Positions 41,127 through 52,199 of a stretch of DNA of 64,000 nucleotides are shown in pieces; position 1 is the first letter of the stretch, and every line of letters starts with the position of its first letter. Both the position numbers and the translations under genes were made by a program. The notes under the pieces are model-generated. The model saw nothing but the letters and a program-made list of their open reading frames with translations. It was not told where the DNA came from and did not search any database. The stretch is from Sthenelais limicola. Its lineage: Eukaryota; Annelida; Polychaeta; Phyllodocida; Sigalionidae. The DNA is taken from the NCBI GenBank assembly GCA_942159475.1, contig OW804096.1, positions 44,205,744 through 44,269,743 on the forward strand. The letters are read 5' to 3'.

Positions 41127-41326
41127 AGAGGTGAAGGAAAACTCCAAAGGTGAATAAAAAGAAGGCGAGTGGTCGTCACCAGTTAGATATTTTGGTGTAC
41201 ATACGTTTCCTTCAATTTGAGAAAGGTGGGTGAAGAGGGAAGGGTATAAGAAACAATAGACAAATAAGGCAGAACCTTAGCAATAGTCTGTTTAAAGATC
41301 AAGATGGAGATGATGGTAATACTTAC

Positions 41327-42496
41327 TCCAGAATCATGGTGCATGAAGTCGTTACCACCAACCATCGTGGGAGTGCCCAGGAGAGAGTGCTGGTGGTTGC
41401 CAAGGAGATTCTGTGAGTTGTTGCCAAGGAGACTGGGGCGATTTTTCGGAAGCCCTAAAATTGACTGACCGCCTTGTGGAGAAGTCATTCCTATATTGTT
41501 AGTTCCATCCATGTTGCCACCACCATTTCCAGACATATTGAAACGATTCATATTGTTGGACGTGGCATTCATGTTGTTCATACAAACGTTGTTCACATTG
41601 GCCATGTTGTTGCCCATGCTGATGGATTGTTGGTTAGATTGCATGTTCATTGAGTTCATCATGTTCATGTTTCCTATATTGCCAGCACCTAAACCGACTA
41701 AATTATTTAAACCCCCACCAAAGGCTATTCCCTGGTTATTGTTAGAGCTAATCATTCCAGCATTATTGTTATTATTATTGGGCAGCAGATTGCCTTTCAG
41801 CAAGGAATTCACCAGAGCTAGTTGGGAATCTCTATTGGCATTGAACAACTGGTTGAGCTGCTGAGAATTCTGTCCCCCAACGCCTGGACTCAGGGCACCA
41901 AGTCCCATTTGTGGCATCTGCTGTTGCTGTTGTTGTTGTTGTTGGTGCTGCTGTTGTTGCTGTTGTTGGTGCTGCTGCTGTTGTTGCTGATGATGTTGTT
42001 GATGCTGATGCTGCTGCTGCTGCTGCTGCGGCTGCTGCTGTGACTGTTGTTGCTGTTGCTGTTGCTGTTGGTTTTGGTGGAGCAGTGGCATATTCCCTAA
42101 TAAGGCTGATCTATGCCGCATACCGTTATTGCGCTGATGCAGTTGCCTTTGGTGACCCTGCAGGGGCAATTGCTGTTGCGCATGTTGGCTTTGATTTGTA
42201 ACAGGATGAGATCTGGAAACCTTCCCATTGTTATTGCTGGTGAAATCATTTAGTCTCTTCTGACTGAAATCGGGGCTACCTTGTCCAAAACCTCGGGCCT
42301 GCTGTTGCAGCGAGTTTTGAATGGATTGTTGCATATTGCCGCCCATTCCCCCATTATTCCCTGCAAAGCCTCCAATGCTGCTATTGAATCCTCCACCAAA
42401 GCCATTATTGTTCATCTTCTGAGAGGCAAAACCGATGGGTGCATTCCCTAGCAGGCCTTGACCTCCCCCGGATACAGAGCTTCTGTTTCGCTGCAT
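41327..42496 (-). CDS. Large coding exon of a Q/N/G-rich, polyQ-containing protein (N-terminal 390 residues)
   Basis: This is the only long reading frame in the window that chance cannot explain. On the minus strand a pyrimidine-rich tract and CAG acceptor (AG at 42498-42499) put the ATG one base inside the exon. The frame runs 390 codons to a GTAAGT donor at 41321-41326 and ends exactly in phase 0. Residues 1-110 are G/N/Q-rich. Residues 141-193 are an almost pure Q tract with H, S and P interruptions. Residues 194-390 are N/M/G-rich. Six short [A/G/S/N][L/I]LG motifs lie at about 14-17, 131-134, 345-348, 356-359, 363-366 and 371-374. No folded domain or zinc finger is visible. This composition is known from nuclear RNA-binding and transcription cofactors with prion-like regions, and the LLG motifs recall CIZ1/matrin-type proteins. 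I cannot assign a family. If the donor is skipped, the frame continues 47 codons to a stop at 41183, a possible intron-retention isoform. Confidence 0.85.
41918..42076 (-). repeat. CAG/CAA repeat encoding the polyQ/H tract
   Basis: About 53 codons (residues 141-193) are a mixture of CAA and CAG interrupted by CAC/CAT, TCA and CCG. The mixed codons and histidine interruptions make it less prone to slippage than a pure CAG run. It produces long antisense open frames rich in L, A and V on the plus strand that should not be called genes. Confidence 0.9.
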
Positions 42497-42504
42497 ACTG
42501 TCAA
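42497..42504 (-). promoter_or_regulatory. Splice acceptor just upstream of the start codon
   Basis: The minus strand reads TTGACAG|T followed by ATG, preceded by a pyrimidine-rich stretch over about 30 nt (complement of 42505-42535). The start codon therefore sits one base inside an internal exon, and at least one 5' exon must lie upstream. Confidence 0.6.
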
Positions 42505-42563
42505 CTCAGTGATAAAGGAAAGACAAGAATGAAACGAATAACACCAATGTCAAATAGAGCTAC
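42498..42563 (-). other. Candidate 66-nt mini-intron in the 5' UTR
   Basis: A donor CAG|GTAGCT (exon ends at 42564) and the acceptor at 42498 enclose 66 nt with a pyrimidine-rich 3' half, which is short for an animal intron. Removing it joins TGA-TAC-AGT directly to the ATG. An in-frame stop then lies nine bases upstream, which supports that ATG as the true start. Confidence 0.35.
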
Positions 42564-42889
42564 CTGTATCAGGAGGTGCTATAAGTGGTCCCTCGCCCTG
42601 AGGGACATGAAGAGGTGGAGTAGGTGGAGCCAGCCAGATTAAGTGACTCAATGTGACTCTTGATGGGTGTAGTTGCTCAAGAGAAGGTTCCAAATTCCTG
42701 GCTGAAGATGGTACGTTCGAGTTGTTTGAGACTATTTGCGTCTGGGGCGGCGGTCAGTCAAGGACGAGAAGTTAGGGCCCCACTTAAGTCGCAAGGTTAA
42801 GGATGGAGAAGTTGACATGGAGTGTGATGGACCCTCGATGTGGGTGTAGTTCCCAAGCACCGCCAGGTCTTCCACAGCTAGAGACAAGT
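42564..42889 (-). other. Candidate 5'-UTR exon with upstream reading frames
   Basis: On the minus strand an oligo-T tract ending in ACAG (42890-42893) gives a strong acceptor, and CAG|GTAGCT at 42564 gives a donor. The block is GC-richer than its surroundings. None of its frames joins the downstream Q-rich frame without a stop, so it looks untranslated. It has two upstream ATGs that would start short frames. One begins at 42818, is 28 codons long, has an S/T/L/R-rich product ending RRPRRK, and stops at 42732-42734. The other gives about nine codons and ends near 42580. Such uORFs could dampen translation of the main frame. It might instead be an alternative coding exon of 52 codons (frame ending at 42732). 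Confidence 0.35.
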
Positions 42890-45122
42890 CTGTAAAAAAA
42901 ATCGGGCACAACCAAGTTAAGTAAGGACGTAGGAAGGACTCTTTTCTATAAGAGCTCTCAGTGTTAAGTGGGATCACTGGCCTAAGGGAGCAAGTAGGCA
43001 CTCACGAGTACTTGGGGGTCAGATAGTGAGTTTTTTTAAACCAGATGAATGTAAATGTAGCATTAATGATAAGAGTAAGACTTGTTGGGAAACATGATCA
43101 AAGGCAATCAACTTCTTGATATGACAATGGGTGGTATCTGTATCGCGAAATGAGGAATATAAAAGGCATCCCACATATTTGGGAGATAGTTGGATGAACT
43201 TATGGTATGAAAAATATAGAGCAAAACACCATCTTAGTTTCTTAGTGCATGTAAAACAGACATGTATTTAACGCAGGGAGAGAATGTAAAAAGTGCATTA
43301 GCGATGAGTAGGAGGTTGTGAGTTTTGTAACATGAGTTTAAACAAAAAGAACTAACACTCGCTCTTGTGAGTGTTTTTACTCTTCTGAAGGCAATAAGAG
43401 GGCAAAATTGCAGAAAGATTATGGAGTGCAATTCCGAGTTACAGATAAAATAGCGGAAAACTGGTCTAGTCGGGCGAGTGATCGGCAGTCATAGTCATGT
43501 AAGAGAAAGCAAGATCAGTGTGTTCATGAAGTGAGAAAGAACAGTGGTTGTGCTTTGACAAGTTGGACTACACAGTGAAACAGGGTCCAAGGTTACACTT
43601 CATAAAGAGAGATGCTGAACAGTCAATTGCCATGGGAGAGATTCTCAACATGAAAGGAGCCTGTTGAATTTAATGAGTGAGTAACTACACACAGGAATGA
43701 GCGCGGTTAGGAGGAGGGGAAAGCAACCACCACTGTCCTTTAAAATGCGATTACTGACTGTAATAGAAAAGTTCCATTAAATTCTCACAAAGTAGATTAA
43801 AACTTGGGGAAAGAAAAAGGCCCCAGGAACCTGGGCTTTAAAAATGAGTAGAAGAAAACTTTATCCATCCGCCATTTAGTATGTGCATGGCTGAGGAGAA
43901 TGTGACAGGCTACCTACGGGCCGTGATAACAGTGAAACAATGTAATGGGGGTAAATATCAAGTCAGGAGGGATTAAGCGTTAAGACTTGCGTGCAGATAG
44001 CCTACAGGGATAAGAAGCATCTGCCAGGTATGAGTGACGGTATGCCAATTGCACCCACCTTTTTCTAATGAACACCTAGCTGGTGGTGGAGAAGGAACAG
44101 GAGAAGAAATGCTCAAGATGCAATGTAGATGAACACAGGCAAATGATGATATTGATAAGACTGGCGTGTCAATAAAAGATGCTGCATTGCTTATACTAAT
44201 CTCAATACGAGTAGTGATTCCAACAAGTGCAAGTCCATCTAGTGTATTTACTCAATGAAATGTATGTAGTTATCCAGTGGGGTGTTATGCTTCTTTCTGG
44301 TAAACGTTCCACTAAAAACAGAGGATACTTTCAAAACGGTTGGCACAAACAAGATGTAAACAGGCCCCCGAGGTGTAGATGATGTTTTAGTACATGGGAG
44401 CAGTGGGTGGCAGTTTTCACATGTGCAGATGTATGTACACTGGGTAGAAGTTGGAGCTGTACACAGTAGTCCACCTCATACCTGCCCCATGTGTATGTAG
44501 ACTGGATATGCTTGGCTGCAACAGCAAAATGTTCCTTATGTCAAAAGGGGACCGGGGTGGGTACCAACATAAAATTCTAGGATGCCCCCATTGGATAGCA
44601 GAAAATCAACATTTAACGCAGGTATTGAATAAGCATAGGCGGCAAATGTCTTTTTACATCGCAGCTACTCTTAGAGTAAGAGAGACGATCGGAGCCACCA
44701 GGTACATGTTTTGCAGGAAAACAGTTCCTGGCAAGTCACAACTTGGTGTGGAGTAATCCAAGTGGTGAAAACTCACACAGACTTGATATCTCAACACGAA
44801 TATGTATAAAAAGAAATCTGAACTGAGCTTAAATCCTTCAAAGGTGGTGCCAGCAACTGAATATGAATGAGTACTTGTTATATCAACACAGCTATTTTTG
44901 TAGAGGCAAAGGTATATAGCTTGTAGGATGCGCTTTTGCCGTTCCAGCTCACGTATGGAACAAGAGAACGGGGTCTTGTGTGCATGTATGTGTCAAATAG
45001 GCAGTCAACAGGAGCAAATGAAGATGTTAATGATGCCAATGCACCCAAGACACAGACGAGGTAGTATGAAGTGGGCTTTGAGTGTTGACGATGAGAGAAA
45101 GTGAGTGTTAAGTGTTACTCAC
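42890..45122 (-). other. Candidate 5' intron, no gene seen
   Basis: This 2.2-kb stretch lies between the putative first exon (donor at 45122) and the acceptor at 42890. The plus strand is visibly purine-rich through most of it. No frame longer than about 100 codons and no recognisable domain was found. The frame at 44451-44756 has no family resemblance. Confidence 0.35.
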
Positions 45123-46200
45123 GTCAATTGGTGAAGTAAGGAGCGGCCACTCACAAGAGGATTCCGTAGAAGACAACAGTAGTACAGCAGCCAGTGCCTG
45201 GCTGCAACTCCCTTTTGGAAGAGTGGGATGAGGAGGGGAAGGAGGACAAGGAGGCAGGCTGACTTGGAGTGGATAACCCTCCGCCAACAACAGCACTTCT
45301 CTCCCACCGTCTAGGGCTCAACAACTGCACGAGGATGGGTGAAGCAGTTGTTATTGTAGTAGTAGTAGTAGTTTCCTGCAATACACCGCCGACATTCCTT
45401 TGGATCCCAGATTACAGCAGATACAGAGAGATCCACTTCTCTCCTTTGAATTCACTGAGTCCATTCATTCAGAAAGACACCCACTGATTGCTATCAAATT
45501 AACATGTGTCGTACTATACTTATGGAGGATTATCCACCTCTTACACTTTCACTATTACTTAATATATCATAAAGAAAGGCAATGGTCGTTAACAGATGAT
45601 CCTCTCTCTCAATCCCTTTCTCACTAACAATCTGTCTCATAACAGCCCAGCTGCACCACTTGCAAACCACTACTACTACTACCAATACAGGCAGGCTGTG
45701 TGGTTTCTATCAGGATCTCTCTATGCAGAAGGAAGGCGAGAAGGAGGAGGAGGAGGAGGTGGAGTAGTGGGAGGCTAAACGGTGTCCATCCGTCCGTCAG
45801 TCGGTGGTGTGTGGTGGACTACCCCGAACTACTACTTACACCTGAGGCTCCTCTCTCTTTCTCTCTCTCCCAGCGTTTCACACAGATGCTGTCAGACTAG
45901 ACGCTAGTAGCAGTGGCAGTGCACCAGGCAGGCTGGGGAGAAGGAAGGAAGGCAGGCAGAACCCACCACTATACAGCATGTGCCTGGCTGGGTGTAGTAG
46001 CGTGATCCGTCCCGGCTCTCACTGACTGGTCTCGGCGATAGCCAGCCAGCAACTATTAGGGACAGCTACCTTCTCCTCCTCACCCTCCTCCTGCTCCCTC
46101 CCCATATACTACATACACGATCACCACGACACACCAGAGGCGGCAAAAGGAGGAAGCTTCTCTGCCATGCTTGCTAGTCTCTCTTCCTCTAAAAGGCGGT
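45123..46200 (-). promoter_or_regulatory. Probable 5' exon and promoter region of the Q/N-rich gene
   Basis: This kilobase differs from its AT-rich neighbours. It has more C, G and CpG, and it is dense in trinucleotide and CT/GA repeats: GTA units near 45355-45373, ACT units near 45669-45682, GGA units near 45740-45765 and CT near 45847-45870. On the minus strand a donor GAC|GTGAGT lies at 45117-45125, so a 5'-UTR exon could end at 45123. Repeat-rich 5' leaders are common in genes for nuclear regulators. The start site is not defined by a clear TATA box. One caution is that the plus strand reads TCTCTCTCTCCCAG ending at 45873, which resembles an acceptor, so transcription from the opposite strand is not excluded. 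Confidence 0.4.
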
Positions 46201-47780
46201 GCTATATGGAATGAATAGATGAATGGGAAGGAGGGACAGGTATCCGATCCCCTTTCTTCCTATCCATAGAATACTAACAAATTGCCCGACACAAAGAAAA
46301 CAAAGACGATAGCTGTACACATCCAAACGTGTTGGTATGTAGCTTCTGATATGGAATTGGTGTTTACTCCTCACTTATAAATCTCCCGTGTTGCTTTAAT
46401 AGTAGATATTTACCCTAAGTTCTTAATTGGCGAAGGGATTGCCAATATTTTCCGAGGAATCATGGGGAAGACAAACAATGTATCATGCAATAACCTAGCT
46501 GTATGTCAACGTCAGAGATGGGATTTGCAAATTTAATAGCCTGCAGAATTTACCAGTAATATCACGTTCAGCAATAAAGCACAGAGAACGCAAGTTTATC
46601 ACGCTGTCTAAAAGGATATGCTAGGTGTGCAACCTGATGCGCATCATAGCTTATAAAAGCACCGGAGATTATACTCTGATACTAGTGTATACGGTAGACA
46701 TCCTAAATCCCCAATTTCTGAGATTTAGAAATATTCCCTGTATAGCCATAAATTGACTACATGTAGGTATTTCTCATATCCAATGTAGTATATATCTTAG
46801 CCTTCATTCCCAAAATTTAAATAGGTTTATAATTTACCATACGCAAATTGCATAATATATGAGACTAATAATTTTGAAAAAATATTCAAAATACTAAAAA
46901 ACTAACTACCCATATAATCATAGGTAATACTGATTAGTCTGACACCATAGACTTAATCCTTTTCTAATCTTTCATCATCTTTGAATTACAGGCAATCAAT
47001 TTTTTATAAAAAATAAAATAAAAAGGAGAAAGAGGTTGGTGGTTGAGCAAGTTTTGACGTCACATTTTAATTGATAGTCCTTAAGTAACACAGATACAAT
47101 ATGTCAATGAGGGCGGTTCATGATCTCCTTGTAAGGAAGTTGAAGGTCTTAAGGAAAGAATATCTAGAATATATAGCGGATTATTATGGCGATGTGTACA
47201 CGTAAGTATGTGTATGAACACGCAACAAAGGTCGTATTTTCAACCCATTTGCAAGTGGCAAGGGGCCTATAAATCCCACATGCGACATTAAATAGCAACC
47301 ACTCCATTTTTATCATCCTCCAAAATGAGCAGGAAATCGTGAACAAAACAGGAAAAAAACACTGCGACATGATATTATGTACGTTACGTGGGAGTAATTA
47401 CAGTTGTTTTTAACCCAGGACGTTCCCATTAAATACTCCGATGAGATCGCTGGTCCAAGACATATCATTGATCTTATCGGGTCTGGCAATGTTTTAGGCA
47501 TTAAGATACAAATAAATCTAGCCAGACCAATCGATCCCCTTATATCGGTCCTGGATTATCTCACCTAGCAAACATGATACAAACCAGGGCCACTATTAAG
47601 TGATCTTCCAGGATCTGATAGTACCAGCTCTCATGAGAAAAAAAATCTAAAAGTCCTCTATTCTTACAAAGTTGCCCATGTAATATATATACCGTATAAA
47701 CACTGTTCGGCTATTTTCCATTTCTCATTGGCGGCGACGAGTGATATTTATTCAGGGTGATGTATGAGTGCAGGATTATA
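46201..47780. other. AT-rich intergenic stretch upstream of the Q/N-rich gene
   Basis: No gene, RNA gene or repeat family was recognised. Frames are at most about 68 codons. It separates the putative 5' region of the minus-strand gene from the GC-rich island at 47.8 kb. Confidence 0.4.
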
Positions 47781-47789
47781 TTGGTAATT

Positions 47790-48060
47790 GATAGGGTTTA
47801 CAGCGGCTCGCGATCTGCAGGCCATAGAGAGAGGGAGTGAGAGAGGGGAGAGAACGAGGAGCAAGGAGGCGCGTATTTACTCCAGCAGACTGAGTCATAG
47901 CGGGGCGGGGCTGGTATTACAGCTGCCAAACGATGGGTGGGTGGGGACCAGCTTGCAACACTACTTCCCCCTCTTGTCTTTGATCGCATCCATACCTGGC
48001 TAATATCTCTAGCCACAGCGAGTGGGCTAGATATCCCTTCTCACTCCCTCTTACCTTCCC
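47790..48060. promoter_or_regulatory. GC-rich promoter-like island with AP-1 and GC-box sites
   Basis: A local rise in G+C contains GA-rich sequence, TGAGTCA (AP-1 consensus, 47891-47897) and CGGGGCGGGG (Sp/KLF GC box, 47901-47910), then CT-rich sequence. It lies about 1.7 kb upstream of the putative 5' exon of the minus-strand gene. It could be an upstream promoter or enhancer, or the start of a divergent transcript. A minus-strand donor-like AAG|GTAAGA lies at 48049-48057. No coding sequence is recognisable. Confidence 0.3.
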
Positions 48061-50540
48061 CATTCCTCTCCTTTGACCCATGTAAAAGGTGACAAGAAAA
48101 TGAAGGATAATGCAACCTGTATACAAGGCCCAAAAGAAAATGAGAATGTTCCAAAGGAATCCATATCAAATCACACAGCAACGCTACATAATCACAGAAA
48201 GGTATGTTATACCAAGGTGGTTCCCGATTGAAGTATATCAGCAGGACTTCTGACGTTGCTATGGACTGAAAGGTAATTACTCTGAGCATTGGATGAGAAA
48301 ATATGGAAACCACATGACTACAGTGTATATATATAAGTCATCAAAAAATGAATATGAGCTTTACGTTCAACTTATGTTATATTATACCTTGATATCTTTT
48401 TAGAAGTCTATACACAATTCTACTTACCATGGACACGAAGCAGTATCTTGACTAAACTCGCTACTAAGCAGTTAGGTCAATATAAAAAATACATATTGTC
48501 CTACATTTCTACATCAAGGATATACAAAAAACTACAATCAAATCTGTGCCAAGAGTACGGTTTATGTCATGGGACAGGAAACCAAATTAGAGATACACAG
48601 ATTAGAGATATAAGATAGGATAGCTAAACAAAGGCGATTGTTTTACCATTTTACCATGGAAACGATAAAACCTGAAATATGATGCTAAAACTAAAAGTAT
48701 TTAGAGTGCGGCGATACAAGCACAGGGATAAAATGTATATGCAATGTAGAAGGAAACAGCGATTTGCTGCAATCGCTTGATGCTCAGTCGCCAGCAAAAC
48801 GAAGGAGACTGATTTCAAGGGGCAAGCTTCTTAGCCACTTCACAAACTCCTTTGGGATCTTGTGTCACTAATAACTCACGTCCTTTTTATTCACCATACC
48901 ACAGACATCGCCCTTTATAAGAAACCTTCTTTACGTAGGGTATTATTTGCCCGCCTAGGTTTCTTGGTTTCACAAGCTGCTTGCCTTAAAAATGGGGACA
49001 CTGAAACGAGACACAAGAGCCTTCAATGAGATTATCTAGATCTATATAAAAATGTTTAGTTGGTATAATTATCTCTCCAAGGGATGAATAAAGTGGCTTG
49101 GAAATTGTCCCTTTAATGGACAACCCTAAATTCGCTACGTCTACAAGCTCATACATAAAATTGACAACGCATATCAAGGTCGCATGAAAACAATTAGCAA
49201 TTCGAATTCCTAACGGCACTCTTCAGATAAAAACATCATGTTCATGATCTAAAAGTGCACACTTCAGCGATCATGAATGTTATTTTATGCATCCGTGTTT
49301 CGACAGTGATCCTATATCTTTTTCAGCAGCTGGTAGTTGTGTTATTATTTTCTCCATAAACCTATCCTTACTTACCTGCCTTGGCAACACTTAAGGGTCT
49401 AATCATAGAGCCGAATGGGTAGCAGCTGGGAGGAAAGTTTCAATAACACATAGTATTTGTCACGGTTACGATCCAATGAATACGCTTACAAGGCGTGCAA
49501 CCAATGGGATTATCAGGATAATATAAAATTACGATAACCAAACACAACATTACGCCCACCCATAGGTGCCAGAGTACGACCAGGGAGAGTTTGACCACTG
49601 TTGAGGCGCAGTAACTTCGAATTATATAGTATTGCTCGCCGGTTTGAAATGGGCGATAAGAACGCTGCAGAATGAACCGAGTGTGCTCAGAGGCGCCACC
49701 TGGGAACCGTCAGCAATACCATAAAAAACAAGAGGAAATGGTATATTCCAGTTCCAGCTAAATTGGTCCATATAAAAGAAGAATGGCTTCCCGTTTCTAG
49801 CGTTATAACATACCGATTTCATTATGTTATGACAGCGTATGAATTATACAATTAACTCCTGTTCACATGATTAAAATCAGCAGAGTCGAGCTGGGAAAGG
49901 ATAACATGATCAACGGCCGCGACCGCTGCTGCCTCACGCTGTTTTCGTGGAAGTATTATATGCTTAGTTAGTCAATTATATCCTCATCCCAACATGGGAT
50001 ATATCATGTGGGTTCCTGGTAAATAGGTAAGGGAAGAAGGAAAGGGAGTTATACTCTAAGAAAGTCTGAGGTGGTGTAACTTAAACCAACACACACACAG
50101 TGTACATGTCTGTTTCGCATCCTGTGCTTATGGTGCCTTCAGAAGATATAATTGACCGTTAGATTGGCAAAACCGGGCTCTAGAAACCAATCAGGAGGGG
50201 GAAGTGGTGGTCGTAATGTGACTTATGGCTTCTAAGCGCGCACGATGGAGCGCATAACGAGTAGTGACTTTATGCGACTTATCGCTACAATACCATGTGG
50301 AAACTGTCTCTATCGGTGAGCCTCCCGCCGCCTATTAATGCTACGAGCTCCTCATTTAAAGGCACGGACTCAGCAACAACAGCAACTTAACCAGAGAATA
50401 AGAGAACTGATTCGAAGTAGCAGCAATGGGGAAATCGTAGCATCAGCTAATCGTGTTTGGTCTTAGAGAATTAAGCGGGATCAAAAACTGTATCAGTCTT
50501 TTCTAATAGCTATAATGACGCATCGAATGCTAGCAAATAC
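48061..50540. other. AT-rich stretch without recognisable genes
   Basis: Frames are short and lack domains. A minus-strand frame ending at the donor-like site at 48054 has hydrophobic segments, but it has no second exon to join and no family resemblance. ATTAGAGATA is repeated near 48590-48610. Confidence 0.35.
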
Positions 50541-50547
50541 AGCAAGA

Positions 50548-50565
50548 GGGGGGGGGGGGGGGGGG
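50548..50565. repeat. Poly-G run (about 18 G)
   Basis: An uninterrupted G homopolymer on the plus strand, the first of a cluster. Confidence 0.9.
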
Positions 50566-50814
50566 TATGAGAATGTTGGTGTCAGTTAGAGTCAAAAATA
50601 GATCAATTAATCAAGACAGACACACACATATAATGCTAATTTAAGATACTTGTATTTCTTGATTGCCCGAAGAACCAAATTCCCATTAGTAATAAAAGAA
50701 TGGCGATATTCGGAAGGCATGGTAGTTAAATTAATTGAGTATATGCAAAACAACAATTAACACAATTCAAGAAGAATTCCTGTACATTATGATCGTGGTA
50801 TGTCAGATGAACGA

Positions 50815-50850
50815 GGGGGGGGGGGGGCAATAGCTGGGGGGGGGGGGGGG
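50815..50850. repeat. Twin poly-G runs
   Basis: Runs of 13 G (50815-50827) and 15 G (50836-50850) are separated by eight bases, CAATAGCT. This can form a quadruplex. Exact lengths are vulnerable to sequencing error. Confidence 0.9.
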
Positions 50851-52040
50851 CGGTATGATTAGTCTCTTTGGGAAGATGTGTGGACCACGAGGAACATCTT
50901 ATACTACGTGTAAACATGACTTGGTGAGGTCGACGCTTCACGTTAATTGAGGATCGAGCCAACTATGAATAAAGACCGTATCTAGATGATTTGGGCACGA
51001 ATATCTGAATAGGGCTTTGGAAATGGCGAACCGCAAGCTTTTTTTTATGTATGGTGGTGGGTGGTGGGTGAATTTTCTGGCCCCGCCCACCCATTTATCA
51101 ATATAGGAGAGGACGAAACGGCGAGAGTGTCTCTTTATGGTCTTTTGTTTAACGCTGATGCGCGCTGTATTAGAGAAGCATGTCAATTTTGTGCAGACTC
51201 TCCCAGTCATAATCACATTTTCACTAATAGTAATCAGGGGAGAAAATGGGAGGACGAAATTGACATGCGGTGCCAGTATTAAGTGCACTGTTCATTTCGA
51301 AGGGGTAGGGGGGTGCCTTTTTTTGGCGCCATTCAGCCCTGTTAGTAGGTGATTTTTGTTCAAGCCTGGAATTCTCCCTGCCACCCTTTTCATACACTGG
51401 CAAATTGTCCTGAAACCTTTACATTCAACAAGAGTTGGCTGAAAGGAGGTCCTCGTGGGTAAAAAGACAACTGTGTACCATTCACCGCTCGATCTATTAT
51501 CATCTGGGAATAATCGATAATGGCACAAAAGATGGAGAAATAATGAACCCGCAACTGATTAATAACTTGAAAACTGGACGCCAGCCGCGCCACACAAATG
51601 TATGGGAATGTCTCCACAGACATACTGTCGACAACAATACATCGGACGCAATCGAGCAATGCAGTGTACGCAGCAGGGAGTCCGAAGTAAATCAAGCATG
51701 TGTTCAGATCTTGGTATACCAGACAAATAATCGCATTCTCGACAAAAGCATATATACTGTATATCTATTGATTTCCATTCTATGAATTGGAGTACCATAA
51801 TCCGGGGTATGCTTAAAGTACCGGTATTCATAAATCGGGGACAGCGATTCATATGGGATTATTTGTGGGTATAATCCCTATAGGAACGTAGCCGGGCCTT
51901 ACCGTATTTTTAAAACATAAAACAGAGTACGGTATAATCCTAATCACAGGGTGCTCGTTATTTAGGGCGTTTGACTACCATTGGGTTGGTTCAGTAAAAT
52001 AGCTATATAAATACCGGTCATGTCTCATTCCCTTAACCAC

Positions 52041-52071
<31 letters not shown>

Positions 52072-52074
52072 TTC
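52041..52074. repeat. TTTA tetranucleotide microsatellite
   Basis: About eight TTAT/TTTA units. Confidence 0.9.
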
Positions 52075-52178
52075 ATTAACTAACCATTGGGGATACTGCT
52101 AGACAATTTTTCGAAAGTTTTGATATGGTATCATATCTTTTGTTTCAATTGATCAGTCAGGTTCATAAGGCAGTTTTG

Positions 52179-52199
52179 GACCCCTAAGTCATAGGGGTC
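52179..52199. repeat. Small inverted repeat
   Basis: GACCCCT and AGGGGTC are separated by seven bases and form a 7-bp perfect stem, about 115 bases before the larger hairpin at 52315. Confidence 0.6.

Larger units (their letters stand above)
13302..41326 (-). other. Candidate 28-kb intron of the Q/N-rich gene
   Basis: If the exons at 41327-42496 and 13040-13301 are consecutive, the intron is 28,025 nt, with GTAAGT at its 5' end and TATCTTCAG at its 3' end. Reading both strands, I see no convincing further exon inside it, but short exons could be missed. It holds a CpG-rich promoter-like island near 22.8-23.0 kb, a polypurine tract at 29.7-29.9 kb, and a GC-richer block near 39.4-40.05 kb with a doubtful 170-codon frame. 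An ATGT microsatellite lies near 40.5 kb and an AGT one at 41.1 kb. No intact mobile element was recognised. The frames of 60-146 codons scattered through it have no recognisable domain and fit chance expectation. Confidence 0.4.

Noticed and set aside
41822..42201. Plus-strand frames rich in L, A and V
   Set aside because: They are the antisense of the CAG/CAA repeat.
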